From an uncultured Collinsella sp. (GTDB lineage: Bacteria; Actinomycetota; Coriobacteriia; Coriobacteriales; Coriobacteriaceae): DNA of 18,048 nt. The translations under genes and the position numbers were made by a program. Positions 7,847 through 16,062 of the stretch are shown in pieces. Under the pieces are notes generated by a model. The model did not search any database and was not told the origin of the DNA. It saw only the letters and a program-made list of their open reading frames with translations. How positions within the stretch are numbered: position 1 is the first letter of the stretch; every line of letters starts with the position of its first letter. Location of the stretch: the NCBI GenBank assembly GCA_902464495.1, contig CABQJK010000037.1, forward strand, positions 1 through 18,048, written 5' to 3'.

Positions 7847-9190
7847 TTAACGGAGCAGCCCCGCTACTTCGCCGGCTAGGGTTATGGTGCCGGCTGCTAC
7901 GAAGGGTTCACCCGCGGCATCGAAGGCAGCGAGGGTCTCGGGCACGCTCGGGTATACGCCCGCGAGCTTATCGGCATCAACGAGGGCGGCGAGCTCCTCA
8001 GCCGGCAGGGCGCGGTCAGAATCGGTCTGGGTCACGACCACGCGGGGGAACGCCGGAACCAAAACGTCAACGATACCCGCCACGTCCTTGTCGGCCAGCG
8101 CAGCGCACAGCAGCGTAGGGCGGTTCTCCACGCACGGATCGATCTCGTCCAGCGCGCTCACAAAGTTCTCGCAGCTCTGAGGGTTATGGCAGGCGTCGAT
8201 CAGCTTGAGCGGATCGGTTCCCAGCACATCAAAGCGACCCGGCGTGGGGCAGCCCATAAGCGACGCATCGAGCTCGTCATGATCGAGCTCGCGACCCAGA
8301 TACCCCTCGCACAGCATAATCGCGCACGCGGCATTCTGCGGCTGATACGCCGGTTTAACCATACTCGACGTATAGATGGCACGCGGCGTAGTACAGCTAA
8401 ACTCCACCGCGTCGCCTACATACGCCGGCACCTTGGTCGTGGCATGGCTCACCACGAGCGGCACGATGCCGCACGCGCGACAACGGGCATCCATCACGCG
8501 CTGAACGCTCGCCTCATGCGTGCCTTCGCCCAAAACAACCAGGCGCCCAGGCTTAATAACCGCAGCCTTCTCCCCCGCAATGGCCTCGAGCGTGTCGCCC
8601 AGAATGCGCGTGTGATCGAGCCCGATGCCCGTAATGGCAACGGCAACGGGATCTGTCGCACTCGTGGCGTCCCAACGTCCGCCCATACCAACCTCGAGCA
8701 CGGCAACATCCACCGCGGCCTCGGCAAACACGACAAGTGCGGCAGCCGTCAGCAGGTCAAACGGCGTGATGGAATAGGCGCACTCCCCCGCCGCCACACG
8801 ACGGGCATTCACGCGATGTCCCGCCTCAACGGCGGCAGAAACACCGCGGGCAAAGGCCTCATCGCTCACGACGCGTCCATCGACCTCCATGCGCTCGGGA
8901 TAGCGCACAAGCTGCGGCGACGTATACAGCGCGGTCTTGAGCCCCTCGCCGCGAAGGATAGCAGCCGAAAAACGCGTAGTCGAAGTCTTGCCATTGGTGC
9001 CGGCAACCTGAATGCAATCAAAATACTCGTCCGGACGTCCCAGTTCATCGAGCATATCGACAACCGTCTCGAGCAGAGGCCCAGCATCCCCAGAAATCCG
9101 CCCCGTATCAGCAGCCAAAGCAACAGCCTCACCAAACGAAAGCAAATCAAACTCAAAAGGAACGACATACGACCCAGAACGCTTAGCCAT
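7847..9190 (-). CDS. folC: Folylpolyglutamate synthase / dihydrofolate synthase
   Basis: A 447-aa Mur-ligase-like enzyme that adds glutamate to folates (and probably to dihydropteroate) with ATP in the cytoplasm. The P-loop GTNGKTST lies at about residues 64-71 within QVAGTNGKTSTTRF. The later SPQLVRYPERMEVDG, EVGMGGRWDATSATDP and HNPQSCENF motifs are typical of FolC. The start is ATG 9190, with GGGGGA about 9 bp upstream; a longer frame to 9247 would run through a terminator-like hairpin and is unlikely. It follows valS on the same strand, a common neighbour pair, but 280 bp of structured DNA separate them, so its expression may be partly independent. Confidence 0.95.
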   Translation of the reverse strand: MAKRSGSYVVPFEFDLLSFGEAVALAADTGRISGDAGPLLETVVDMLDELGRPDEYFDCIQVAGTNGKTSTTRFSAAILRGEGLKTALYTSPQLVRYPERMEVDGRVVSDEAFARGVSAAVEAGHRVNARRVAAGECAYSITPFDLLTAAALVVFAEAAVDVAVLEVGMGGRWDATSATDPVAVAITGIGLDHTRILGDTLEAIAGEKAAVIKPGRLVVLGEGTHEASVQRVMDARCRACGIVPLVVSHATTKVPAYVGDAVEFSCTTPRAIYTSSMVKPAYQPQNAACAIMLCEGYLGRELDHDELDASLMGCPTPGRFDVLGTDPLKLIDACHNPQSCENFVSALDEIDPCVENRPTLLCAALADKDVAGIVDVLVPAFPRVVVTQTDSDRALPAEELAALVDADKLAGVYPSVPETLAAFDAAGEPFVAAGTITLAGEVAGLLR

Positions 9191-9210
9191 AACCCAAAGT
9201 CCCCCATAAC

Positions 9211-9246
9211 AGAAAAAGAGGCCCACCAAAAAGAATGAGCCCCTCA
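9211..9246 (-). terminator. Terminator-like hairpin just before folC
   Basis: On the minus strand, GGCTCA pairs with TGGGCC around a 10-nt T-rich loop, is extended by several weaker pairs, and is followed by a run of T (9216-9212). It ends about 21 bp before the folC ATG, leaving no room for a promoter behind it. It may end valS readthrough or act as an attenuator in the folC leader. Confidence 0.5.
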
Positions 9247-9287
9247 CGTTGACAATATCAGCCTTTACCCGCTTGCAGCGAGCTCAA

Positions 9288-9305
9288 GGCCACAACACAG
9301 TGGCC
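9288..9305. repeat. Small hairpin between valS and folC
   Basis: GGCCAC (9288-9293) and GTGGCC (9300-9305) flank a 6-nt loop. It lies between the large palindrome at 9351-9451 and the hairpin before folC. No T run follows, so its role is unclear. Confidence 0.35.
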
Positions 9306-9350
9306 CTAACACGCAAGATGCAATCGGCCACGTAAACGAACTGGGAGCGG

Positions 9351-9451
9351 CCCGACGCTTTGCTCGATACAAGTTCCGCACGCAAAGGACAGCACTTAAT
9401 GTGCTGTCCGTCTTGCGCAGGACTGTTCGCAGTAGCGAGCAAAGCATCGGG
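9351..9451. repeat. 101-bp imperfect palindrome between valS and folC
   Basis: The outer arms, CCCGACGCTTTGCTCG (9351-9366) and CGAGCAAAGCATCGGG (9436-9451), pair at 15 of 16 positions, the remaining one being a mismatch or wobble. The centre is a perfect hairpin, GGACAGCAC (9387-9395) and GTGCTGTCC (9401-9409), flanked by shorter complementary stretches such as CGCAA / TTGCG. Pairing weakly extends outward to about 9343-9459. As RNA this would fold into one long rod. It begins 20 bp after the valS stop, and could be an mRNA 3' structure, a folC leader element or a dispersed repeat. Confidence 0.7.
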
Positions 9452-9470
9452 ACGCGCCCCCGAGTAAACC

Positions 9471-12167
9471 TTACGAGAAGTCAGCAACCTGAGCAGTCAA
9501 AGCCGCCAGGATCTCCTTGAGCTCAGCTGCACGGTCTCTCTTCTTCTGCACCACCGCGGGCGCGGCCTTGGCCACAAAACCCTCGTTGGCGAGCGTCTTC
9601 TCGCAGCCGGCGAGCTCCTTCTGGGCCGCGGCAATCTCCTTCTCCAGGCGTGCCTTCTCGGCCGAAAGGTCAACCTTGCCCTCGAGCACCACAAAGACCT
9701 CGACGCCGCTGTCGACCACGGCGATGCTCGCGGCCGGCTTCTTGACGTCGGTACCCATGACCAGCGAGGCGGTGTTGGCCAGCGGCTCGATGGTCGAGCG
9801 CAGGCTCTCGAGCTTCTCGATGTCCTCGGCACCGGCGCGCACGACCACGTCGAGCTCAGCCTTGGGGCTCAAGCGATAACGCGAACGCGTGGCGCGGGCG
9901 GCAGACACGACGGTACGGCACAGCTCAAATGCGCGCTCGGCGTCCTCGTCAACATACTTGGCGTAGTCGGCGGGCTCGGGCCACTTGGCGATCATGAGCG
10001 CCTCGGCGCGGTTCACGTTGCCCTCGGCGTCCAGGTCGAGCACGCTCGCCGGCATGTTGTCCCAGATCTCCTCAGTGACAAACGGCATAAGCGGGTGCAT
10101 CAGGCGAATGGAGGTGTCGAGCACAAAGATCAGGTTGCGCTGGGCCTGCAGACGGCCCTCGCCCTTCAGGCGGGCCTTGGTGACCTCGACGTACCAGTCG
10201 CAGACCTCGTTCCAGAAGAACTGCTGCACGCCGCGGGCCATGTCGCCAAAGGTGTAGTTCTCGATACCCTCGGTAACCATCTTGACGGCCTTGGCAAGGC
10301 GGCTGAACATCCAGGCGTCGGCCGGCGTCTCCACGACGGGCTCGCCGGGCGTGTAGCCCTCCATGTTCATGAGCAGGAAGCGGCTGGCGTTCCAGATCTT
10401 GGTCACAAACGACTTGGCCTGGTCGGTACGCGGGCTGTCGATGAGCTTCTTGGTCTTCTTGTCGATGTTCGCGTCGAACTTGACGTCCTGGTTGTTGGTG
10501 CACAGCGTGAGCAAGTTGTAACGCATGGCGTCGGCGCCGTACATGCCAATGAGGTCCATGGGGTCAACGCCGTTGCCCTTGGACTTGGACATGCGGCTGC
10601 CGTCCTTGGCCAGGATCGTCGGGTAGATGACGACGTCCTTAAACGGCACCTCATCAAGGAAGTACAGCGAGCTCATGACCATGCGGGCGACCCACAACGC
10701 GATGATGTCGCGCGCGGTGACGAGCGCCGTCGTGGGGTGATGGCCCTCAAGCAGCTCCGGCTTTTGCGGCCAGCCCTGCGTGGCAAAGGTCCACAGCTGC
10801 GAGCTGAACCAGGTGTCCAGCACGTTCTCGTCCTGATGCACGTGATGGCCGCCGCACTTGGGGCACACGTCAGTGTCCTCGGTGAGGGCGTCCTCCCAGC
10901 CGCAGTCCTCGCAGTAGAACACGGGGATGCGGTGGCCCCACCACAGCTGGCGGCTGATGCACCAGTCCTTGAGGTTCTCCATCCAGGTGGTGTAGGTCTG
11001 CGTCCAGCGCGCGGGGTGGAAGGTGACCTTGCCGGAGTTAACGGCGTCGAGTGCCGGCCCCTTGAGCTTGTCGACGGCCACAAACCACTGCTCGGACAGC
11101 CACGGCTCCAGCGCGGAGTCGCAACGGTAGCAGTGCATGACGGAGTGGTCGAGCTCTTCGACGTGGTCGAGCAGGTCGTGCTCCTCGAACCACTTGATGA
11201 CCGCCTCGCGGCACTCGTCGCGGTTCATGCCGGTGAACTCGCCATAGCCCTCGACGACCACCGCGTGCTCGTCGAAGATGTTGATCTGCGGCAGGTCGTG
11301 GGCCTGACCCATGGCGTAGTCGTTGGGGTCGTGGGCCGGGGTAACCTTGACAAAGCCGGAACCGAAGTTGGCGTCGACATGCCAATCCTCAAAGATGGGG
11401 ATCTCGCGGTCGACGATGGGGAGCTTGACGGTCTTACCCACAAAGGCGGCCTTCTCGGGGTCCTTCGGGGAGACGGCAACGCCCGTGTCGCCGAGCATGG
11501 TCTCGGGGCGCGTGGTGGCGACGACGATGTAGTCCTGGCCGTTGACCGGCTCGGTCAGCGGGTAGCGCAGGTGCCACAGGTGGCCCTTCTCGTCCTTATA
11601 CTCGGCCTCGTCGTCCGAGATGGCGGTGGTGCAGTTGGGGCACCAGTTGACGATACGCTTGCCACGGTAGATCAGGCCGTCGTGGTACCAGTCGCAGAAG
11701 ACCTTACGCACGGCCTGGGCGTAATCCTCGTCCATGGTGAAGCGCTCGTTGTCGAAGTCGACGGAGCAGCCCATGCGCTTGATCTGCTCGACGATGATGC
11801 CGCCGTATTCGTGGGTCCAGTCCCAGCAGGCGTCGACAAACTTGTCGCGGCCAATCTCCAGGCGGCTGATGCCCTCGCTCTTGAGCTTCTTGTCGACCTT
11901 GGTCTGCGTGGCGATACCGGCGTGGTCGGTGCCCAGCACCCAGCGCGTGGACTTGCCGCGCATGCGGGCCATACGGACGATGGCGTCCTGGATGGAGTCA
12001 TCGGTGGCATGGCCCATGTGGAGCTTGCCAGTCACGTTGGGAGGCGGAATGGTGACGGTGCAGTCGCCCACGCCCTCACGGCGCTTGTAGTAGCCGCCGT
12101 CGAGCCACTTCTGCAGGATCGCCGGCTCGTTGGTCGACGGATCGTAGTTCTTGGGCATCTCTTCCAT
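9471..12167 (-). CDS. valS: Valine--tRNA ligase
   Basis: An 898-aa class I synthetase that charges tRNA-Val; the length is normal for the family. The HIGH motif appears as HMGH (residues 50-53) within PNVTGKLHMGH. The large editing domain follows, with ATTRPETMLGDTGVAV and the HDPNDY motif. A zinc ribbon C419/C422/C435/C438 lies before the KMSKS loop, present as RMSKS (525-529). The anticodon-binding helical domain follows, then a C-terminal coiled coil (roughly the last 65 residues, rich in K, E and A). The start ATG 12167 has AGGGAGAG upstream; an in-frame ATG three codons later is a less likely alternative. A strong hairpin lies 20 bp upstream. Confidence 0.98.
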   Translation of the reverse strand: MEEMPKNYDPSTNEPAILQKWLDGGYYKRREGVGDCTVTIPPPNVTGKLHMGHATDDSIQDAIVRMARMRGKSTRWVLGTDHAGIATQTKVDKKLKSEGISRLEIGRDKFVDACWDWTHEYGGIIVEQIKRMGCSVDFDNERFTMDEDYAQAVRKVFCDWYHDGLIYRGKRIVNWCPNCTTAISDDEAEYKDEKGHLWHLRYPLTEPVNGQDYIVVATTRPETMLGDTGVAVSPKDPEKAAFVGKTVKLPIVDREIPIFEDWHVDANFGSGFVKVTPAHDPNDYAMGQAHDLPQINIFDEHAVVVEGYGEFTGMNRDECREAVIKWFEEHDLLDHVEELDHSVMHCYRCDSALEPWLSEQWFVAVDKLKGPALDAVNSGKVTFHPARWTQTYTTWMENLKDWCISRQLWWGHRIPVFYCEDCGWEDALTEDTDVCPKCGGHHVHQDENVLDTWFSSQLWTFATQGWPQKPELLEGHHPTTALVTARDIIALWVARMVMSSLYFLDEVPFKDVVIYPTILAKDGSRMSKSKGNGVDPMDLIGMYGADAMRYNLLTLCTNNQDVKFDANIDKKTKKLIDSPRTDQAKSFVTKIWNASRFLLMNMEGYTPGEPVVETPADAWMFSRLAKAVKMVTEGIENYTFGDMARGVQQFFWNEVCDWYVEVTKARLKGEGRLQAQRNLIFVLDTSIRLMHPLMPFVTEEIWDNMPASVLDLDAEGNVNRAEALMIAKWPEPADYAKYVDEDAERAFELCRTVVSAARATRSRYRLSPKAELDVVVRAGAEDIEKLESLRSTIEPLANTASLVMGTDVKKPAASIAVVDSGVEVFVVLEGKVDLSAEKARLEKEIAAAQKELAGCEKTLANEGFVAKAAPAVVQKKRDRAAELKEILAALTAQVADFS

Positions 12168-12187
12168 ATATCTCTCCCTGTCCCGCC

Positions 12188-12227
12188 GGGGAGGAATGTA
12201 GGCCCGCTAGGGTCTGCATTCCTCCCC
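12188..12227. promoter_or_regulatory. Long hairpin in the valS leader
   Basis: GGGGAGGAATG (12188-12198) and CATTCCTCCCC (12217-12227) are perfect 11-bp arms. Pairing continues inward to a GCTA loop, giving 18 pairs with two wobbles on the plus strand, or two A-C mismatches in the minus-strand transcript. It lies just upstream of the valS ribosome site. The transcript's left arm contains GGGGAGG and its right arm CCTCCCC. The T-box consensus GGTGGNACCGCG is not seen. Confidence 0.5.
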
Positions 12228-12317
12228 TTAGGTATCGATTACTTCAGTCTGATATGACTTCGCTGAGGCTTAAACAAACACACAGAATAACACAGGTAGT
12301 TGGGGTTATTGCGTATA

Positions 12318-12357
12318 TATAAAATAGCCTCCGACCGCGGATGGTCGGAGGCTATTT
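12318..12357 (-). terminator. clpX intrinsic terminator
   Basis: AAATAGCCTCCGACC (12322-12336) pairs perfectly with GGTCGGAGGCTATTT (12343-12357) around a 6-nt loop. On the minus strand the stem runs into TTTTATATAT. It begins 21 bp after the clpX stop and separates clpX from valS. The stretch between it and valS should hold the valS promoter, but no convincing -35/-10 pair is seen there. Confidence 0.9.
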
Positions 12358-12378
12358 GCAAGCACGTTTTTGGCTGGT

Positions 12379-13785
12379 TTACCCGTAGATGCGTTGGGGC
12401 TGTTCTTCGCCCTTAACCGCCGCTTCGGTTACGACGACCTTAGCGACGCCCTCCTCGCTGGGAAGGTCGAACATCGTCTGCTGAAGCACGTCTTCGCAGA
12501 TGGCGCGCAGGCCGCGGGCGCCGGTCTTGCGAGCAAGCGCCATGCGGGCGATCTCGTGCAGGGCCGCGTCCTCAAACTCAAGCTCGACGTCCTCGAGCTG
12601 GAACATCTTGCGGTACTGACGCACCACGGCGTTCTTGGGCTCGGTCAGGATCGACACCAGGTCGTCCTCGTCGAGCGCCTGCGTCTGGGTGACGACGGGC
12701 GTACGGCCCACGAACTCGGGAATCATGCCAAAGGCATTAAGATCCTGCGGGAGCACCTGGCGCAGCAGGTCGTTCTCGTCGACCGAGGTGGGACCGGCGA
12801 TCTCGGAGTTAAAGCCAACGCCCTTGTTGCCCACGCGGTCGGCGATGATCTTGTCCAGACCCACAAAGGCACCGCCGCAGATGAACAGGATGTTGGTCGT
12901 GTCGATCTGCAGCAGCTCCTGCTGGGGATGCTTGCGGCCGCCGGTGGGCGGAACGCTGGCCACCGTGCCCTCAAGAATCTTAAGCAGCGCCTGCTGAACA
13001 CCCTCGCCCGAAACATCGCGGGTAATGGAGAGGTTCTCAGCCTTGCGGGCAATCTTGTCGATCTCGTCAACGTAGATGATGCCAACCTGTGCGCGCTCAA
13101 TGTCGCCATCGGCAGCATTAATGAGCTTGAGTAGGATGTTCTCCACGTCCTCGCCCACATAGCCGGCCTCGGTGAGCGCGGTGGCATCGGCGATAGCAAA
13201 CGGCACCTCAAGAATGCGCGCGAGCGTCTGGGCCAGCAGGGTCTTACCGGTACCGGTGGGACCGAGCAGCAGGATGTTGGACTTGGCGAGCTCTACCTCG
13301 TCCATATCGTCATCGAACTGCGAGCCCATGTCGTCATCAAAGGCAGGCACCGCAGCGCCGCCCTCAATCACGCGGCGATAGTGGTTGTACACGGCCACCG
13401 ACATGGCGCGCTTGGCGTCCTCCTGACCCATAACATAGGCCGAAAGCTCGTCATAGATCTCGTGCGGCGTCGGCACGTGCGTGATGACCTGGCGATCGTC
13501 CTCGAGCTCAAAACCCTCGGTCTCGGGGTCCGCGGCGGGCTGGGATGCAGCCTGGCCGTGGTCGTTGAGGAAGCCCGGCAGCTTGCCGTTGCGGGCAGCG
13601 TCCATAAAGTCCGAAGCCAGCGACTCCTCAAGGATCTCGGAGCAGGCGGCAACGCACTCGTCGCAGATAAAGATGTTGGTCGGACCCTTTACAAGGCGGC
13701 GAACCTGCCCCTGCTCTTTTCCGCAGAAGGAGCAGCGGATGGGGTTGCCATTCTCGTCAAAGTTGTCCTGCATGTTTCCTGCCAT
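12379..13785 (-). CDS. clpX: ATP-dependent protease ATPase subunit ClpX
   Basis: A 468-aa AAA+ unfoldase that delivers substrates to ClpP. In order: the zinc-binding domain (C18, C21, C41, C44), Walker A GPTGTGKT (175-182), pore loop GYVG (208-211), Walker B IIYVDEID (236-243), the RKH loop (284-286), a GVGF loop (322-325) in the place of the ClpP-docking IGF loop, and a sensor-2 TGARGLR near the C-terminus. It is longer than E. coli ClpX (424 aa) because of a linker after the zinc domain and an acidic stretch (about 141-165) before Walker A. ATG 13785 lies one base after the clpP stop, with GAAGGA in the clpP end, so the two are translationally coupled. An ATG four codons later is less likely. 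Confidence 0.98.
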   Translation of the reverse strand: MAGNMQDNFDENGNPIRCSFCGKEQGQVRRLVKGPTNIFICDECVAACSEILEESLASDFMDAARNGKLPGFLNDHGQAASQPAADPETEGFELEDDRQVITHVPTPHEIYDELSAYVMGQEDAKRAMSVAVYNHYRRVIEGGAAVPAFDDDMGSQFDDDMDEVELAKSNILLLGPTGTGKTLLAQTLARILEVPFAIADATALTEAGYVGEDVENILLKLINAADGDIERAQVGIIYVDEIDKIARKAENLSITRDVSGEGVQQALLKILEGTVASVPPTGGRKHPQQELLQIDTTNILFICGGAFVGLDKIIADRVGNKGVGFNSEIAGPTSVDENDLLRQVLPQDLNAFGMIPEFVGRTPVVTQTQALDEDDLVSILTEPKNAVVRQYRKMFQLEDVELEFEDAALHEIARMALARKTGARGLRAICEDVLQQTMFDLPSEEGVAKVVVTEAAVKGEEQPQRIYG

Positions 13786-13786
13786 C

Positions 13787-14419
13787 CTAGGCGTCCTTCG
13801 CGGCGAGATCGCGCGAGGTGACGATACGGTCGATCAGGCCGTAGTCGAGGGCCTCGGCAGCGGTCAGGTAGTTGTCGCGCTCGGTGTCGGCCTGGACCTT
13901 CTCGATCGGCTGGCCCGAGGCATCGGACAGGATCTGGTTGAGCTCGCGGCGGGTCTTCTTGATCTCCTCGGCCACGATCTCGATCTCGGTCTGCTGGCCC
14001 TGGGCACCGCCGCTGGGCTGGTGAATCATGACCTTGGAGTGCGGCAGGCAGAAGCGCTTTCCCTTGGCGCCGGCCGAAAGCAGCACGGCGGCCATGGACG
14101 CGGCCATACCGACGCAAATGGTGGAGACCTGCGGCTTGATGAAGTTCATGGTGTCCAGAATCGCCAGGCCGGAGTAGACCTCGCCACCGGGCGAATTGAT
14201 GTAGAGCGAGATATCCTTCTCGGCATCCTGGCTCTCAAGATGCAGCAGCTGGGCAACGACCAGGTTGGCGCTGACGGAGTTGATCTCCTCGCCCAAGAAG
14301 ATGATGCGGTCGTTGAGCAGGCGCGAATAGATATCGTAGCTGCGCTCGCCGCGCGGCGTCTGCTCGATAACGTATGGCACGAGGGCGGAATCGAACTTAG
14401 CGATCATACGCATCTCCAT
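13787..14419 (-). CDS. clpP: ATP-dependent Clp protease proteolytic subunit
   Basis: A serine peptidase of 210 aa that forms the barrel chamber of ClpXP. The catalytic triad is complete: S108 (GMAASMA), H133 (MIHQPSGG) and D182 (DTERDNYL). The oligomer-forming INSPGG motif is at about 74-79. Three in-frame ATGs lie within five codons; the third (14407) has GGAG 6 bp upstream, the first (14419) a weaker AAGAGAA, so the true start may be 12 bp inside the given end. It is the first gene of a clpP-clpX pair and lies 150 bp after tig. No ClgR or CtsR operator could be recognised. Confidence 0.97.
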   Translation of the reverse strand: MEMRMIAKFDSALVPYVIEQTPRGERSYDIYSRLLNDRIIFLGEEINSVSANLVVAQLLHLESQDAEKDISLYINSPGGEVYSGLAILDTMNFIKPQVSTICVGMAASMAAVLLSAGAKGKRFCLPHSKVMIHQPSGGAQGQQTEIEIVAEEIKKTRRELNQILSDASGQPIEKVQADTERDNYLTAAEALDYGLIDRIVTSRDLAAKDA

Positions 14420-14452
14420 TTCTCTTACGGACCAATAGTGGTTCTAGACAAA

Positions 14453-14493
14453 CGTACGGTGCCCGCATGCTATGCATTGGCTGGCACCGTACG
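14453..14493. repeat. Hairpin between tig and clpP
   Basis: CGTACGGTGCC (14453-14463) and GGCACCGTACG (14483-14493) are perfect 11-bp arms around a 19-nt loop. On the minus strand it is followed only by TTTG. It may be the tig transcript end or an element in the clpP promoter region. A shorter CCGG-based hairpin (AACCGG / CCGG) lies just beyond, at about 14498-14511. Confidence 0.5.
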
Positions 14494-14569
14494 AAGCAAC
14501 CGGATAACCGGCTTATAACTTTACCCCATCACGGGCGCATCCATGCGCTCGCGGGAAAGGTGGCGAGAA

Positions 14570-15868
14570 TTACTCAGCGTCCTTGGCGGTCTCGTCAACC
14601 TCGGTCACCTTGGCGTTCTCGACCAGGTGGTCGACGGCCTTGGAGCGACGGATGGACTCGCGGACGGCAGGCATGCGGCCATCGGCGATGAACTCGGCCT
14701 TGGAAGCCTCGACGTCCTTGACGCCGGCCTTCTCGAACTCGGCGTTGATGTCGTCCTCGGTGACCTCGATCTTGAGCTCGCGGGCGAGGGCGTCGAGAGC
14801 CAGGGACTCACGGGCGACGTCGTTGGCCTGCTTGTGCAGGTCGCCGATGAACTGCTCCATGGTCAGGCCGGAAGCGGGCAGCCAGGTGTCCAGCGTCATG
14901 CCGCGGGCAGCGAGGTTGGACAGGAAGTTCTGGCCAAGCTCCTCAAAGACGGACTGCTCGTAGTCGGCATCCATCTCGTCGAGCTGCAGGCGCTCGGCGA
15001 GAGCGGAGACGCAACGGTTCTCCTTCTCGGCCGGGAGGCGGGAAGCCTTGTCCTGCTCGATCTCGATCTTGATGGCGTCGCGCATAGCGTCGATGCTGTC
15101 GAAGCCAAAGTCGGACTTGACGAGCTCGTCGGTGAGCTCGGGGGTGTTGCGGACCTTGATGCCCTTGACGGTGACCTCGACGGTGTGGGTCTCGGCCTCC
15201 TCGCCCTCCTCGGCCTCGTCGGTCCAGGTGACGGACTTGACATCGTCAACGTTGGCGCCGATCAGGGCCTCGTTGAACTCCTTGGGGTTGCTGTCGCTAC
15301 CGGCGATGAGCATACGGCCCTCGGCGGCAAAGTTGTCGGCGTTCTCGACGGCCTTGAGGTCGACGGTAACGTAGTCCTCGGCCTCGACAGCGCGGCCCTC
15401 GACGTCCTCGAAGGTGGCACGGTAGTTGAGGAGCATCTCGACCTGGTTGTTGATCTCGGACTCGGTGACCTCCGCAGGGGGCATCTCAATCTCGACAGCG
15501 TCGAAGGAGGAGAGCTCAGCGGCGGGACGCAGGGAGAACTCGACGGTGTAGGTGTAGTCCTCGTGATCCTTGGCGAGGTCGAGCTCCTTGTAGTCACCGC
15601 TCTTGGTGGGGACGATGTCCAGCTCGTTGAGGACGGCGGGCTCGTTGGCGGCGATCAGGTCGTTGGTGGCCTGAGCGAGGGTAGCCTCGGCGCCAAGAGC
15701 GGAATCGATGACCGGACGGGGGGCCTTGCCGGCACGGAAGCCCGGGAAGCGGTACTTCTTGGCGGTGTCCTTGTAGGCCTTCTTGATCGCGGCGTCGACG
15801 TCGGCGGCCGGGATGGTGACCGTAGCGGTGAGCTTGGCGTCCTTGACGTCAGAAGCGGTGATGTTCAA
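14570..15868 (-). CDS. tig: Trigger factor, TTG start
   Basis: Ribosome-associated chaperone and prolyl isomerase that binds nascent chains (432 aa from TTG 15868). The ribosome-binding signature GFRAGKAP falls at residues 43-50, the same numbers as in E. coli TF. The FKBP-like domain follows (about 150-240, from DYVTVDLKAV), then the helical C-terminal chaperone domain, with an acidic tail. The first ATG of the frame (15883) is followed directly by AGGAGG (15880-15875), which cannot serve that ATG but sits 6 bp before the TTG. Starting there gives MNITASDVKDAKLTATVTI, which aligns without gaps to E. coli TF. GTG 15871 is possible, but only 3 bp from AGGAGG. Confidence 0.95.
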   Translation of the reverse strand: MNITASDVKDAKLTATVTIPAADVDAAIKKAYKDTAKKYRFPGFRAGKAPRPVIDSALGAEATLAQATNDLIAANEPAVLNELDIVPTKSGDYKELDLAKDHEDYTYTVEFSLRPAAELSSFDAVEIEMPPAEVTESEINNQVEMLLNYRATFEDVEGRAVEAEDYVTVDLKAVENADNFAAEGRMLIAGSDSNPKEFNEALIGANVDDVKSVTWTDEAEEGEEAETHTVEVTVKGIKVRNTPELTDELVKSDFGFDSIDAMRDAIKIEIEQDKASRLPAEKENRCVSALAERLQLDEMDADYEQSVFEELGQNFLSNLAARGMTLDTWLPASGLTMEQFIGDLHKQANDVARESLALDALARELKIEVTEDDINAEFEKAGVKDVEASKAEFIADGRMPAVRESIRRSKAVDHLVENAKVTEVDETAKDAE

Positions 15869-15959
15869 CACGTTCCTCCTCATACTGCCCAGCTTATCTG
15901 AGGTGCTGGTACCTTTATGCAACAAAGAGTCGCGACGGCCAGGGCCGACGCAGATGCGT

Positions 15960-16043
15960 TGGTGCGGGCGAAAGGACTCGAACCTTCACGGGAATCCCAC
16001 CAGAACCTAAATCTGGCGCGTCTACCAATTCCGCCACGCCCGC
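15960..16043 (-). tRNA. tRNA-Leu (anticodon UAG)
   Basis: The minus strand gives acceptor stem GCGGGCG / CGCCCGC with discriminator A, then an encoded CCA (15962-15960). The D region holds GGAATTGGTAGACGC, and the anticodon stem CCAGA / TCTGG encloses the loop TTTAGGT, so the anticodon is TAG. A long variable arm (TGGGATTCCCG) marks a class II leucine tRNA. The T arm has GGTTCGAGTCC. It reads CUA codons and, by wobble, other CUN codons. It lies between the molybdenum hydroxylase terminator and tig. Confidence 0.97.
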
Positions 16044-16062
16044 ATGAGCGCACAGACTAGGA

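Noticed and set aside
7324..7879. Open frames of 158 and 89 codons over the end of the aminopeptidase and the following gap
   Set aside because: They run through the hairpin repeats and have no family resemblance; the first shadows the real gene.
9191..9247. N-terminal extension of FolC (19 residues)
   Set aside because: It would be encoded by the terminator-like hairpin, is hydrophobic without reason for a cytoplasmic enzyme, and a better ribosome site precedes ATG 9190.
9191..9470. Small protein genes of 60-67 codons between valS and folC
   Set aside because: Both frames run through the large palindrome, lack ribosome sites and have no recognisable protein features.
10095..12257. A 720-codon open frame antisense to valS
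   Set aside because: Same artefact as over thrS; the valS protein with intact motifs on the minus strand explains the sequence.
12168..12320. T-box riboswitch before valS
   Set aside because: The conserved GGTGGNACCGCG antiterminator sequence and specifier loop could not be found.
15960..16043. tRNA-Leu as an integration site
   Set aside because: No integrase, direct repeat of the tRNA 3' end or foreign gene block was seen beside it.
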